The notes: generated by a model from the sequence alone, not told the origin. 64,000 nucleotides of DNA from Serripes groenlandicus (GCA_031761405.1 JASEVX010000010.1:35130753-35194752), one strand, 5' to 3'. Shown: positions 20,955 through 32,649, counted from the stretch's first letter. Program-made: numbers and translations.

Positions 20955-23522
20955 TGTTAACACTGAATTGTGCCATCATATCGTGGTATAATACATGTAT
21001 ACAGTGTACCATCCGACCGTGGTATAATACAGGTATACAGTGTGTCATCAGACCGTGGTATTATACAGGTATACAGTGTGCCATCAGACCGTGGTATAAT
21101 ACAGGTATACAGTGTACCTTCAGATCGTGGTATAATACAGGTATACAGTGTACCATCAGACCGTGGTATAATACAGGTATACAGTGTATCATCATATCGT
21201 GGTATGATACAGGTATACAGTGTGCTATCAATCATTGGTATTATACAGATATACAGTGGGCCATGAAACCTTAGTATAATACATGTATACAGTGTGCCAT
21301 CATACCGTGGTATAATACAGGTATATAGTGTACCATCAGATCGTGGTATAAAACAGGTATACAGTGTGCCATCAGACCGTGGTATAATACAGGTATACAG
21401 TGTGCCATCAGACCGTGGTATAATACAGGTATACAGGGTGCCATCAGACCGTGGTATAATACAGGTATACAGTGTGCCATCAGACCGTGGTATAATACAG
21501 GCATACAGTGTGCCATCATACCGTGGTATAATACAGGTATATAGTGTACCATCATATCGTGGTATAATACAGGTATACAGTGTGCCATCAGACCGTGGTA
21601 TAATACAGGTATACAGTGTGCCATCAGACCGTGGTATAATACAGGTATACAGTGTGCCATCATACCGTGGTATTAGACAGGTATACAGTGTGCCATCAGA
21701 CCGTGGTATTATACAGGTATACAGTGTGCCATCATACCGTGGTATAATACAGGTATACAGTGTGCCATCAGACCGTGGTAGAATACAAGTATATAATGTA
21801 CCATCGTATCGTGGTATAATACAGGTATACAGTGTAACATCAGATCGTGGTATAATACAGGTATACAGTGTACCATCAGATCGTGGTATAATACAGGTAT
21901 ACAGTGTACCATCAGACCGTGGTATAATACAGGTATACAGTGTATCATCATATCGTGGTATAATACAGGTATACAGTGTGCTATCAATCATTGGTATTAT
22001 ACAGATATACAGTGGGCCATGAAACCTTAGTATAATACAGGTATAAAGTGTGCCATCAGATCGTGGTATAATACAGGTATATAGTGTGCCATCAGATCGT
22101 GGTATAATACAGGTATACAGTGTGCCATCAGACCGTGGTAGTATACAGGTATACAGTGTGCCATCAGACCGTGGTAGTATACAAGTATATAATGTACCAT
22201 CGTATCGTGGTATAATACAGGTATACAGTGTAACATCAGATCGTGGTATAATACAGGTATATAGTGTGCCATCTGATCGTGGTATAATACAGGTATATAG
22301 TGTGCCATCAGATCGTGGTATAAAACAGGTATACAGTGTACTATCAGACCGTGGTATAATACCGGTATACAGTGTACCATCATACTGTGGTATAATATAG
22401 GTATACAGTGTGCCATCAGACCTAGGTATTATACAGGTATACATTGTGCCATCATACCCTGGTATTATACAGGTATATAGTGTACCATCGTATCGTGGTA
22501 TAAAACAGGTATACAGTGTACCATCAGATCGTGGTATAATACAGGTATACAGTATACCATCAGATCGTGGTATAATACAGGTATACAGTGTGCCATCATA
22601 CCTTTGTATTATACAGGTATACAGTGTGCCATCAGACCGTGGTATTATACAAGTATATAATGTACCATCGTATCGTGGTATAAAACAGGTATACAGTGTA
22701 CCATCAGATCGTGGTATATTACAGGTATATAGTGTGCCATCAGATCGTGGTATAATACAGGTATATAGTGTGCCATCAGATCGTGGTATAAAACAGGTAT
22801 ACAGTGTACCATCAGACCGTGGTATAATACAGGTATACAGTGTGCCATCATACTGTGGTATAATACAGGTATACAGTGTGCCATCAAACCGTGGTATTAT
22901 ACAGGTATACATTGTGCCATCATACCCTGGTATTATACAGGTATATAGTGTACCATCGTATCGTGGTATAATACAGGTATACCGTGTACCATCAGATCGT
23001 GGTATAATACAGGTATACAGTGTACCATCAGACCGTGGTATAATACAGGTATACAGTGTACCATCGTATCGTGGTATAATATAGGTATACAGTGTGTCAT
23101 CAGACCGTGGTATTATACAGGTATACTGCCATCATACCGTGGTATTATACAGGTATACAGTGTACCATCGTATCGTGCTATTCTACAGGTATACAGTGTA
23201 CCATCAGATCGTTCTATAATACAGGTATACAGTGTACCATCCGACCGTGGTATAATACAGGTATACAGTGTGCCATCAGACCGTGGTATAATACAGGTAT
23301 ACAGTGTGCCATCAGACCGTGGTATAGTACAGGTATACAGTGTACATTCAGACCGTGGTATTATACAGGTTTATAGTGTGCCATCAGATCGTGGTATAAT
23401 ACAGGTATACAGTGTGCCATCAGACCGTGGTATAATACAGGTATACAGTGCGCCATCATATCGTGGTATAATACAGCTATATAGTGTACCATCAGACGGT
23501 AATATTATATCGGTATACGAGG
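20955..23522. repeat. 36-bp minisatellite, about 70 copies
   Basis: The unit is ATAATACAGGTATACAGTGT plus ACCATCAGACCGTGGT. Because 36 is divisible by three, the same peptides recur in every frame that lacks a stop. The minus strand stays open for 651 codons (20957-22912) as a 12-residue repeat TCIIPRSDGTLY. Plus-strand frames give IIQVYSVPSDRG. Variants differ mostly by A/G at fixed sites. I treat these frames as by-products: they have no splice or promoter support and the same is seen on both strands. Confidence 0.9.
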
Positions 23523-23879
23523 AGGAAATTTGAAAACACTTCTGTTTGAAAAAATTAACCATGTCTTGCGAAAGCGGAAAGTTGTAGATTCTGTAATAAA
23601 CAAACTTTTATAACGATCAAATAGAAGATTAGCGCAACCGGGTTTCGGTCATAGCCATTTGGGGCTACAAATACAGCGACTTGCATAATCAGACAGCTCG
23701 AAGGTGCAGACGGAAATGGATCTTCAACGGTCGTAAAGTTCCGATATTCGATATTGGCATGACTTTATAACTTCACGCTTTCCGTGAGTAAGGTGGAGTT
23801 AAGGGTGCAATTATCTTTATCCGATATATTTCAGCTCACCTGAGCACGAAGTATTCGGGATGAGTTATTATGAGCTATG
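23523..23879. other. No gene seen
   Basis: Unique-looking sequence without coding signal. Confidence 0.35.
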
Positions 23880-24670
23880 GAATCCATTATACTTAAAAGA
23901 ATGATATCTCTCTTTCTTCCATATATATCGGTTTATAGAGAGATATCTGTTGACGGCAAGTCATTTTACAATTTATTCGTTGTAGAGATATATTTCTTCA
24001 ATTGAAACGTGTCTCTGTAAATGAGAAAGAGATATTTATTACATAGAAAGATATCACTCTTATTTAATAATATTTAGGAGATATCACGATTACTTAGAGA
24101 GATATCTTTCTAACATGCTTAAAAATGTATCTTTCTAAAGAAAGGACAGACATGTTATAGTTATAGAGATATATCTCCTATTTAGATATATATACCTCTA
24201 AGTAATTGTTGTTATGTAAACTGATTCCTACAAGTAGTCCCTGATCAATCAAACGCTTTGTTTGTATATATATGAAATCCCCCTAAAGTTTAAGAGATGT
24301 ATCTTTACGATTGAGATATATCTCTCTATTATAGAGAGCAATCACTTTACTATATATATAAGCTAGAGAAATATATATTTAGGACAGAGAGATATCTCTT
24401 TTCAATAGAGATACATCTTTGGCAAGCATATTGGAGATGTATCTCTCTGAGTAATAGAGAGCATCTCTAAGTAAAATATATTATGTTATAGATATAGCTC
24501 TTAATAATAGAGAACATCTTTTAGAGATAGCACTCTAAATGACAGGTATCGTGTAAGAGAAATATCTATCTAATTAATAGAGAGCATATTACAGGGTCAT
24601 CTCTCTAAGATACGGAGATCAAGTTATAGATATATATCTCTAAGTAATATATATCATAATATATCTATAG
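23880..24670. repeat. Simple-sequence tract rich in AGAGATATCTCT
   Basis: Self-complementary words such as AGAGAGATATCT, AGAGATATATCTC and TAATAGAGAGCAT recur irregularly every 20-60 bases. A second tract lies at 25745-26035. The two are separated by repeat E and AT-rich DNA. Confidence 0.7.
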
Positions 24671-25071
24671 GTGCTACCTATTTACGAAAAAAACGCAAGA
24701 TAATTATAAACAAAAATTTAAGAGCATACTTTGACCATAAATAAGGATTTATAAGTAATTGACTAGACAATAATAATGTTAATGGCATGTGTCTTGCATT
24801 ATCAAAACATATTTGCAATTCTTATTGCTGTCGTCTATTATTACGAACAGAAAATAATAAAGTAAAGACTTTCAGAAAATCAAGGAATACATTTATAATG
24901 AACGCGGTTAAAACATGAGGGCCAAGATGATCCTTAATCGATCACCTGCATTATGGTAAAGAAGCAAATAGATCAGCCCTTTTCTGATGCCACCTGGCGA
25001 CTGCCTTTTTCAAGCAGTCAATATGACAAATTATGTAAGGGGTCACATTTCTGCTAAACCCTTCCCCTATT
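24671..25071. other. No gene seen
   Basis: AT-rich sequence. Weak family A-like words occur near 25060. Confidence 0.35.
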
Positions 25072-25600
25072 AGAGACGGTTTCAGAGGCCTATGATTTAG
25101 GAAAAGATTGTCGCAACAAGAACAATTGCTCCTTATGAGAAAGTTATCCTTTTGCCACAATGTTTGATAAATAATTACACTTTGAATGATTGAGTCAATA
25201 GCTCATGTATAGGAATTAGGGGTCTTTCATGTTGATACCACTTTTTTGCGGGAAACGACGTCACTTCATTGACGTTACGCCAAGATGAAGTGTAACGGAA
25301 ATGACGTCACGTCCTTCTTTGTCTACGATACAGTCAAAATTTAGTTTCGGGCGTAGAAGGCTAATGCTGTCGTTTTTTTGACGAACGGGAAAACATATTT
25401 CTTAGATTTCCATTTATCTTTAACTTTTCGTACAAATGTTAATTCCAGCACTTTAATGATCTTAAATATCGATTTTAAAAAAAAATATTAAAAAGACGAC
25501 AATCATTTTCAATCCGTGTTTTTCTGCTCATTTTATACATACCCAAAATACCGATTTAAAAAAAAATGATTAAAAAGTCGACAATAATTTTCAATCTGTG
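25072..25600. repeat. Dispersed repeat E, copy 2
   Basis: It shares ordered blocks with 8380-8760: GAGACGGTTTCAGAGGCC, TTTGCCACAATGTTTGATAA, TGAGTCAATAGCTCATGTA, GCGGGAAACGACGTCACTT and GATCTTAAATATCGATTTTAAA. It extends further with an internal near-duplicate ATAATTTTCAATCTGTGTTTT at about 25500 and 25580. Confidence 0.65.
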
Positions 25601-25687
25601 TTTTACGTCTGCTTTTTATACATATCCAAAATGGCGGCCCCCATGAATTTTTTTCAGTTTCATTTCAGTAAGCTTCATGGGTTATTG

Positions 25688-25720
<33 letters not shown>
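25688..25720 (+). repeat. Poly(A) run
   Basis: About 32 A residues follow a short frame starting ATGGCGGCCCCCATG (25630). This may be a retroposed tail, but no source gene is recognised. Confidence 0.6.
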
Positions 25721-25721
<1 letters not shown>

Positions 25722-25744
25722 CACGCCCGTTAACTATAAGCGAA

Positions 25745-26035
25745 AAAACCCATTATGGGTTTTTTTCGTATTATAGGGAAATCTCTATAAGATATGCAGA
25801 GCAAGTTAGAGATATATCTCTCTAAGTAATAGAGAGCATATTAGAGGGTCATCTCTCTAAGAAATAGAGAGCAAGTTAGAGAAAAAATATCTCTAAGTTA
25901 TATATATCATGTTAGAGAGATATCTCGCTAAGCTATTTATTACAAATCTAAATTATAGACATATATTTATCTGTACTTACGAGACATCTATCTTTATATT
26001 ATAAAAAAACATATATATATCTCTAAAACGATTGA
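25745..26035. repeat. Second AGAGATATCTCT-rich tract
   Basis: It has the same word composition as 23880-24670, with TAAGTAATAGAGAGCATATTAG and AAGAAATAGAGAGCAAG repeats. Confidence 0.65.
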
Positions 26036-26180
26036 GGCCATATATATGGGACCGTCGTGGTCGTCTTGTTAATGTAATATAATTTGCAGGATTATACCTC
26101 ACGTGACTTTGTAATGTTAAATTCTCATATACTCATCATGGGCGTTTTCTTAATGTCTCATGTTAACGGTACGTTTTTGA

Positions 26181-26313
26181 CCGGTTAACAGTATACTGTT
26201 ACATGGTACGCGCGTTTAATTAAATGTTGGCTATGCACGTGCAGGACGTCATTTCAAACAATAACGTTACCTTTTAGACGCGCATGCCATGTAACAGTAT
26301 ACTGTTAACCGGT
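26181..26313. repeat. Inverted-repeat element, about 133 bp
   Basis: CCGGTTAACAGTATACTG, TTACATGGTACGCGCG at the left is matched by CGCGCATGCCATGTAA, CAGTATACTGTTAACCGG at the right. Each arm contains its own AACAGTATACTGTT palindrome. This is a MITE-like structure without coding capacity. Confidence 0.75.
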
Positions 26314-26424
26314 ATATATTCATATGTGTCTGTTACATTGTAGTAGATCTACCCATGTTCACCTTCCCTACAAAGGTACAGAATAAATTGAATAAACGTG
26401 TTATTTTGTTCGGTATAATAAAAT

Positions 26425-26515
26425 AAATATTGCATGGCTTCGCCTCGGCTAACAGTATTTTCCTCATGTTGACAATATGTAGCCTACTGTCACACTGGAA
26501 GCCATGCAATATTTA
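26425..26515. repeat. Short inverted repeat
   Basis: AAATATTGCATGGCTTC and GAAGCCATGCAATATTT flank a 50-base loop. Confidence 0.75.
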
Positions 26516-26643
26516 TATAATACTTCTGACATAAAGGGCCATTTGAACATTCCTAATAATTGTTACCGCCTTTACAGCAGACGACATTTTAAAACATCGT
26601 GGAGATAGAAGAAACACTTGTACTTTTAAAGATGTTATACTAC

Positions 26644-26909
26644 ATATGAGCCGTTCTATGAGAAAATCAACATTATGGACTCTGCGTAATGTATCGACCC
26701 AGATCAGGTTGTGCTGTCCGCACAGGCTAATCCGGGACAACACATTCCGTCTCAGTGGGATAGAGGTATAGAGTAATGATTCCTGAAGTAGAAAATCCAC
26801 AAGAGACAATAAAGTATGTACGGGCTATCCTGCGCGGTATGCTTAGGCTGATTCGGGACAACACTTTACGCAGAGTCCACACTGTTGGTTTTCTCGTGGA
26901 ACGGCTCAA
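26644..26909. mobile_element. MITE family D copy
   Basis: ATGAGCCGTTCTATGAGAAAA opens and TTTTCTCGTGGAACGGCTCA closes. Inner pairs AACATTATGGACTCTGCG / CGCAGAGTCCACACTGTTGG and CGCACAGGC / GCGCGGTATGC are kept. The two overlapping minus-strand frames across it are element sequence. Confidence 0.75.
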
Positions 26910-27114
26910 AAACGTTATGTAGATTACCAGGTAAAGGGTTAACCTCCGTTCTGACTGACTAGGATTATCTATATATTCAAATCTGCCTAGCACGCGAAAA
27001 GCATGCAGTTGTGACGGATAGAAACTGTTTTCGTACACTTACGTACTGACACTTTTCGAATAACTTACATTGGAGAGTAGAAGCGAGTAATCACTATATA
27101 TTATAACATAATCA

Positions 27115-27318
27115 AGCCGAATTGTTTAAAGTAGACTCTTCCATGTTCAAAAATCGGGTGTGTCCATTTCTCAATTTTATGAAAGTTTTGGACTATTTTG
27201 GTAACTAAAAGGAAAACAATGCTGATTTCAGGTGAGACAGCTCGTGACGAGCTGACTCACCTAAAATCTGCATTGTTTGCAAAATCCTCAATATTGCCTG
27301 TGGCGCTGAAAGAGTTAA
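27115..27318. mobile_element. MITE family C copy, left end lost
   Basis: GCCGAATTGTTTAAAGTAGAC at the left and TGGCGCTGAAAGAGTTAA at the right match the copy at 40845-41057. The leftmost TTAACCCTTTCAGC is absent here. The centre is the hairpin CAGCTCGTGACGAGCTG inside GGTGAGA / TCACC arms. Confidence 0.7.
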
Positions 27319-27465
27319 TTCTGCAGAAGTTACTGTAGTTGTAAACTATCACTCCGCAGCATAGTGTTGAGTTATAGGTGTATTGACTACAGTACAGTAA
27401 AGGTAAGATATTAATATTACATGTATTTCTCCTCGTCTTAATTATGTCATTGATACAGACGGTAT

Positions 27466-27957
27466 TTAACGTTTCTGCAGCAGATAACTTTGAAAATATC
27501 TTAGCGCTTGATTGATTGATTGATTGATTGTTTGATTGATTGATTGGAGCTTAACGCAGTTTTCCACAATTTTTCAGTCTGATAACAGCGGCTAGTTCAC
27601 ATATTCATGTGTTTCATAGCTTTCTCACACCAGTACTCCACACAACATACTTTCCTAGCAATTTGCTGCTTTTCCACATAGACTGTTAGCCCTTTTGTTG
27701 AAAGGCGAATAACGCTTGTCACAGTGACTTTTGTCGGAAAGAATGATGGCCGAGATGGGATTCGAACTCAAAACCCCTGGATTGACAGCCTGCGTCGCTG
27801 CCGTCTGAGCGAACATATTGAAAATATATATGATTGAAATTATAATTATTGAATTGAATTGAAAAATCGTGGCGAAATTTCTGATTTTGCCACAATGTTT
27901 TCAGAAGTCTTTTGCTGCAGAGGCATCAAAAAACGTCAGTATGTTGGAAGCGGTTAA
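27466..27957. mobile_element. MITE family A interrupted by a SINE
   Basis: The left part is TTAACGTTTCTGCAGCAGA, AACTTTGAAAATATC. After the SINE (27507-27812) the element resumes GAACATATTGAAAATATA and ends CTTTTGCTGCAGAGGCATC, then GCGGTTAA. The repeated TTGAAAATAT (27490 and 27819) on either side is a likely target duplication of the SINE. Confidence 0.7.
27507..27812 (-). mobile_element. tRNA-derived SINE nested in MITE family A
   Basis: A (TTGA)n tail GATTGATTGATTGATTG is at the left and the B box GGGATTCGAACTC, with AGCCTGCGTCGC, is at the right. The head stops at GTCTGAGC, so the first 10 or so bases of the tRNA-like part are missing. Confidence 0.8.
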
Positions 27958-27959
27958 AA

Positions 27960-28025
27960 CAGTGTAATGAAAAAAGTAGAACTTGCTCATAATGAGACAT
28001 TTCTCATTTGTGCACAATGTTTTCG
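27960..28025. mobile_element. MITE family A core fragment
   Basis: GAACTTGCTCATAATGAGAC, ATTTCTCATTTGTGCACAATG resembles the central hairpin without termini. Confidence 0.4.
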
Positions 28026-28765
28026 CCACTGCACTACCGTTTTACTCCCAACCATTCGGATTTTTACATTTTTAATATGTTTCCAAAGAACTCGTCACTG
28101 CGCAAATCATATAAATTGACTCAGTAATTTGCTTGCGAAGTCTTTGGTCAAGTTTTGAATTTATTTTTAAATTTTAGCATACGTACGATACTATTCAATA
28201 CCAAAAAATTAATTACTTTCAAATACATTTTTCTATACATAATTGCAAGCAATAATGTACACAGAATAAAAGTTATCATTTTACGAGAAACAAAAAAACA
28301 ATATATGAACTAGATTGTTCACATATTAAAGCTGCTGATCTGCAGATGGAGATCAACATTTTGAAATGTTGAAACTTCTACAAATATTGCTAATAGTGAA
28401 AACAAAGTAAGTTATAAGTAGTTCAAAACTATTTCGGCAGTAACTGTTGAATTTTTTTTTTTTGAAAGTCAGGAAAATGTACAAATTTTGGCTTACTGTT
28501 ATTCAGTAAATATGAAGCATACACGATCAATATTATATGTTTATGGTTATGGAAATGTAAATGACTACTTTAATTTTATCCCGGAAATATGATTCTAATT
28601 TTTCAAGACAACTATTGAACAGTTTTAAAGCTTTGACTATAATATCTATTTTCTGGAGTTCAGTAGCTTTAAACACAGTACACAAAACATTTCAGGTAAA
28701 ACATCTCTTTAAAGTATGTAAACAAACGAATATATTATAACCATCAGACTGCAAAAGTGTAAAAT
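28026..28765. other. AT-rich, no gene seen
   Basis: I see no coding signal or repeat. Confidence 0.4.
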
Positions 28766-28860
28766 CTAGATAGTTTTGCATATATGCATACAGTTGTATC
28801 TTGGTTAAAATCTAGATAGTTTTGCATAATTATGCATAGAGTTGTATCTTTGGTCATACA
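28766..28860. repeat. 48-bp tandem duplication
   Basis: AAAATCTAGATAGTTTTGCAT followed by ATGCATACAGTTGTATC (or ATGCATAGAGTTGTATC) occurs twice in a row. Confidence 0.8.
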
Positions 28861-29119
28861 ATTTTTACAACCTTTTCATGTCGTTTTCTTTTTCATTAAT
28901 ATAAAAACGAATGCCTTTAACAACTTACAAACACTGTTATGTGTTAGGATGATGTACACGGTATCGTGCACAGCATTATTTATGAACCCGTCCATGGGAA
29001 AAGGTACGCGGCTATTGTGAACAGCGAAGGTCCAGATCAAAATGTGCTTCCGCAGTCTGATCAAGATTTACACGGTTCACATGTTACTTACATAAGCTAG
29101 TTGTACATGTTATACATGT

Positions 29120-29180
29120 ACAGTGGCATCGCGATAACTCGAAGACGGGAAAACATCGAGTATATTGGTGAACTCGAGCC
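29120..29180. repeat. TIR-like flank of the 17-bp array
   Basis: CAGTGGCATCGCGATAACTC with GAAGACGGGAAAACATCGAG faces TCGAGTTCGAGATATCGCGAG at 30549-30569 in inverted orientation. The 17-bp monomers resemble this flank. Confidence 0.5.
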
Positions 29181-29221
29181 AGTACCTAGAACGGATCATA
29201 TGGGCTGTGCTGTTTCCTTTT

Positions 29222-29400
29222 TTAGCTCGACTTTTGAAAAAAAACGAGAGTTATTGTCATGACCCTGGCGTCGTCGTCGGCGTCGGCGGCGGCGGCGGCG
29301 GCGGCGGCATGGTCGTCCGGTTAAGGTTTTTTGTTTAGCTAATTTTTTCTCCCTATCAGTCGAGCGTCTGTGCCGTACGCGGTGCTCTTGTTTGACTATA
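29222..29400 (+). repeat. Dispersed repeat with TAGCTCGACTTTT start and (GGC)n
   Basis: TTAGCTCGACTTTTGAAAAA, ACGAGAGTTATTGTCATGACC, CTGGCGTCGTCGTCGG and GCGTCTGTGCCGTACGCGG match the inverted copy at 4310-4495. The GGC run at 29281-29310 is expanded here compared with the other copy. An arginine-rich frame on the minus strand comes from this run. Confidence 0.7.
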
Positions 29401-29478
29401 TCACTGGCTTGCTTTTCATAATACTCACTCAATAATAAATGAATTAGGAAGCTGATAGTGCATAAATAAATCATAAAT

Positions 29479-30545
29479 CAATCGAACACGTCGATCACTC
29501 GAACACGTCGATCACTCGAATACATCGAAAACGCGAATACGTCCATAACTCGAACACTTCTATAAGTCGAATACGTCGACAACTCAAACACTTCGATCAC
29601 GCGAATACGTCGATAACTCGAACCACTTATATAAGTCGAATACGTCGACAACTCGAACACTTCGATAACGCGAATACGTCGATAACGCGAATACGTCGAT
29701 AACTCGAACACTTCGATAACGCAAACACGTCGATAACTCGGACCATGTATATAAGTCGAACACGTCGACAACTCGAACACTTCGATAACGCGAATACGTC
29801 GATAACGCGAATACGTCGATAACTCGAAAACTTCGATAACTCGGACTATGTATATAAGTCGAACACGTTGACAACTCGAACACTTCGATAACCCGAATAC
29901 GTCGATAACGCGGATACGTCGATAACGCGAATACGCCGATAACTCGAACCACTTATGTAAGTCGAACACGTCGATAACGCGAATACATCGATAACGCGAA
30001 TACGTCGATAATTCGGACTATGTATATAAGTCGAACACGTTGACAACTCGAACACTTCGATAACCCGAATACGTCGATAACGCGGATAAGTCGATAACGC
30101 GAATACGCCGATAACTCGGACCACTTATGTAAGTCGAACACGTCGATAACGCGAATACATCGATAACGCGAATACGTCGATAAATCGGACCATTTATATA
30201 AGTCGAACACGTCGACAACTCGAACACTTCGATAACGCGAATACGTCGATAACTCGGACCACATATGTAAGTCGAACACGTCGATAACGCGAACACGTCG
30301 ATAACGCGAACACGTCGATAACGCAAACACGTCGATAACGCGAATACGGCGATAACGCGAACACGTCGATAATGCGAATACGTCGATAACGCGAATACGT
30401 CGATAACGTGAATACGTCGATAACGCGAATACGTCGATAACGCGAATACATCGATAAAGCGAAAACATCGATAACTCGGAAACGTCTATAACTCTGAACA
30501 CGTATTTAACTCGAACACCTCGACAACTCGAAGTAACGGTCCCTT
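29479..30545. repeat. 17-bp minisatellite, about 60 copies
   Basis: The unit is GATAACGCGAATACGTC with GATAACTCGAACACTTC variants. A longer unit with a spacer TATATAAGTCGAACACGTCG recurs near 29625, 29750, 29850, 29955, 30020, 30130, 30195 and 30265. Several overlapping minus-strand frames give RVIDVFALSTYSRYR-type peptides; they are by-products of the array. Confidence 0.88.
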
Positions 30546-30645
30546 TCGAGTTCGAGATATCGCGAGATCATTGATATTAATAATTTCATAATAACTTATT
30601 GGTGAATCGTTCTGTTCTGTGGGAAATCTTTCAAAATTGTTAGGC

Positions 30646-30855
30646 ACTAACCATTTCCCACATACAAAACGTGTTCAGCATACGACTTATAAAACATCTT
30701 GGCATAAATATGAAACACCTCTGAAAATGAAAGTGTATCTACTAAAAGAGTTGAAAACAAAGTGGCCAAATCAAAATTGCTTCTCCTGCAACAATTTTTT
30801 TCAAAATGTCGTGTGCTGTAGAGGCGTCAGAAGTCGTCCGTTCGATATTTTTTAA
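30646..30855. mobile_element. MITE family A, diverged copy
   Basis: ACTAACCATTTCCCACATAC, AGCATACGACTT and GTCGTGTGCTGTAGAGGCG keep the family order. The right terminus is decayed. Confidence 0.55.
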
Positions 30856-31221
30856 AAGATATTAAATTTTGCAGAGACATAATGTATACATACAAGTATT
30901 TATATTTAGGATATAAGTTTTTGCATACATTTTTTCGTTTTTATGTTTGACTGCTTCACTGGTTATCCAGATAGACTGTTATCAAGATAGACTGTACAAC
31001 ATACATTTTGCAGAATGACTAATTTATTAATGAGAAAGAAACGGTCTTCAATTAATCGAATACACCTTATGTTTTTTCTGCAAAACACACGTAACGTACA
31101 GGCTACGTTTAAGCATAATATTCCAATATGCTACATCACATAACATATACAATACATCGACATGGATTTAGACGAGTGTGAAACTAATTAACTCCATCTA
31201 AGATTGACTGATATAATACAC
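30856..31221. other. No gene seen
   Basis: AT-rich sequence. A small duplication ATAGACTGTTATCAAGATAG occurs near 30975. Confidence 0.35.
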
Positions 31222-31450
31222 TTGACCCTCTCCCACCTACAGACACTTTCTGACGCCTCTGCAGCAGACGACCTTGGAAAACATTGTGGCAAAAGCAGAA
31301 ATTGCTCAAAACGAGCAATTTCTCCTTTTGACACAATGTTTTCAACTCGATTCAATAAGCATGTCTTCATTTAGGGAGATTTTCCATACTATTGTTGAAA
31401 TGTTTTCAAAGTAGTCTGCTGCAGATTTGTTGTATGTGGGAAAGGGTTAA
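31222..31450. mobile_element. MITE family A, well-preserved copy
   Basis: TTGACCCTCTCCCACCTACAG opens, GTGGGAAAGGGTTAA closes. The long central palindrome GAAAACATTGTGGCAAAAGC, GAAATTGCTCAAAACGAGC, AATTTCTCCTTTTG, ACACAATGTTTTC is nearly perfect. Confidence 0.75.
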
Positions 31451-31844
31451 GGAAAAAACTAACTATGAACATTAACTATAGTGACCATAATGACTATACT
31501 GATAATGTATCCATCTCTGTTGCTACATTATACGGATAAACAAATTCAAATAATTCAATAATTTCATGATTAAAGGACACATCTCGACGCCACAAAGTTA
31601 GAAGGGATATTGTTGTTATTTGCACTTCATTTCTGATCAGGGAATACAAGTAGTGATCTTAAGTTTCCACATCTAATAAGCTCATGGTACACATAAGAGA
31701 TTCAACGGTATTTGTTGACATAAGTGTTGTTTTCATCAAACACCAATTTGTGTTTAGTCGTGTAGGATGCATCTGAATATTTCATATCTAATAAAAATAA
31801 AGAATTTTAGACGAAAGGTTGTTTGATCGTATTATAGTTTTACC
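31451..31844. other. No gene seen
   Basis: AT-rich sequence without recognised features. Confidence 0.35.
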
Positions 31845-31900
31845 TGCAGCGTACGGGCGGGCTGGCGGGCGGGCGGGCGAGCGGGCGGGCGGGCGGGCGT
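31845..31900. repeat. TTTTACC...(GGGC)n repeat head
   Basis: TATAGTTTTACCTGCAGCGTA is followed by about 45 bases of GGGCGGGC. The same head occurs at 39735-39800, where it precedes a longer dispersed repeat. Confidence 0.65.
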
Positions 31901-32360
31901 GATTAAGGAGACACTATCTAAGTTAGAGAATAACTCTCTAAGTTAAAGAGTTATCTGCCTTATTTAGAATGATAGCTTGTAAACGTGATTAAGGAAACAC
32001 TATCTAAGTTAGAGGGTTACTCTCTAAGTTAAAGAGTTATCTGCCTTATTTAGAATGATAGCTTGTAAACGTGATTAAGGAGACACTATCGAAGTTAGAG
32101 GGTAACTCTCTAAGTTAAAGAGTTATCTGCCTTATTTAGAGTGATAGCTTGTAAACGTGATTAAGGAGACACTATCTAAGTTAGAGAGTAACTCTCTAAG
32201 TTAAAGAGTTATCGGCCTTATTTAGAATGATAGCTTGTAAACGTGATTAAGGAGACACTATCTAAGTTAGAGAGTAACTCTCTAAGTTACAGAGTAACTA
32301 TCTAAGTTAAAGAGTTATCTGCCTTATCTAGAATGATAGCTTGTAAACGTGATTAAGGAG
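31899..32360. repeat. 86-bp tandem repeat, about 5 copies
   Basis: Units start GTGATTAAGGAGACACTATC (31899, 31985, 32071, 32157 and 32243) and contain TAACTCTCTAAGTTAAAGAG, TTATCTGCCTTATTTAGAATG and ATAGCTTGTAAAC. The last unit has an extra TAAGTTACAGAGTAACTATC. Confidence 0.88.
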
Positions 32361-32361
32361 A

Positions 32362-32626
32362 TATGAGCCGTCCCGCGAGAAAACCAACATTATGGCCTCT
32401 GCGTTATGTATCGATCCAGATCAGCCTGCGTAGTCCGCGCAGGCTAATCCGGGCCGACACATTCCGCCTGAGGGTGATACAGGTATATAGTAATGATTCC
32501 TGAAACCGAAAATCCACAGGAGGCGAAAAGTGCCTATCCTGGTTAGCCTGCGCGGCATGCTTAGACTGATCTGGGTCGATAATTGACGCAGAGTCCACAC
32601 TGTTGATTTTCTCGCGGAACGGCTCA
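32362..32626. mobile_element. MITE family D, full-length copy
   Basis: ATGAGCCGTCCCGCGAGAAA opens and TTCTCGCGGAACGGCTCA closes. It sits directly at the end of the 86-bp tandem block. Confidence 0.78.
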
Positions 32627-32649
32627 CAACTTTCTCATAATGTGTTTCT

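Noticed and set aside
20957..22912. 651-codon minus-strand frame as a repeat protein gene
   Set aside because: The frame is a direct result of a 36-bp unit without stops; equivalent frames exist on the + strand and there is no start context, signal peptide or splice support.
29478..30501. Six overlapping frames of 85-182 codons on the minus strand
   Set aside because: They are all products of the 17-bp array; three codon phases of the same repeat appear side by side.
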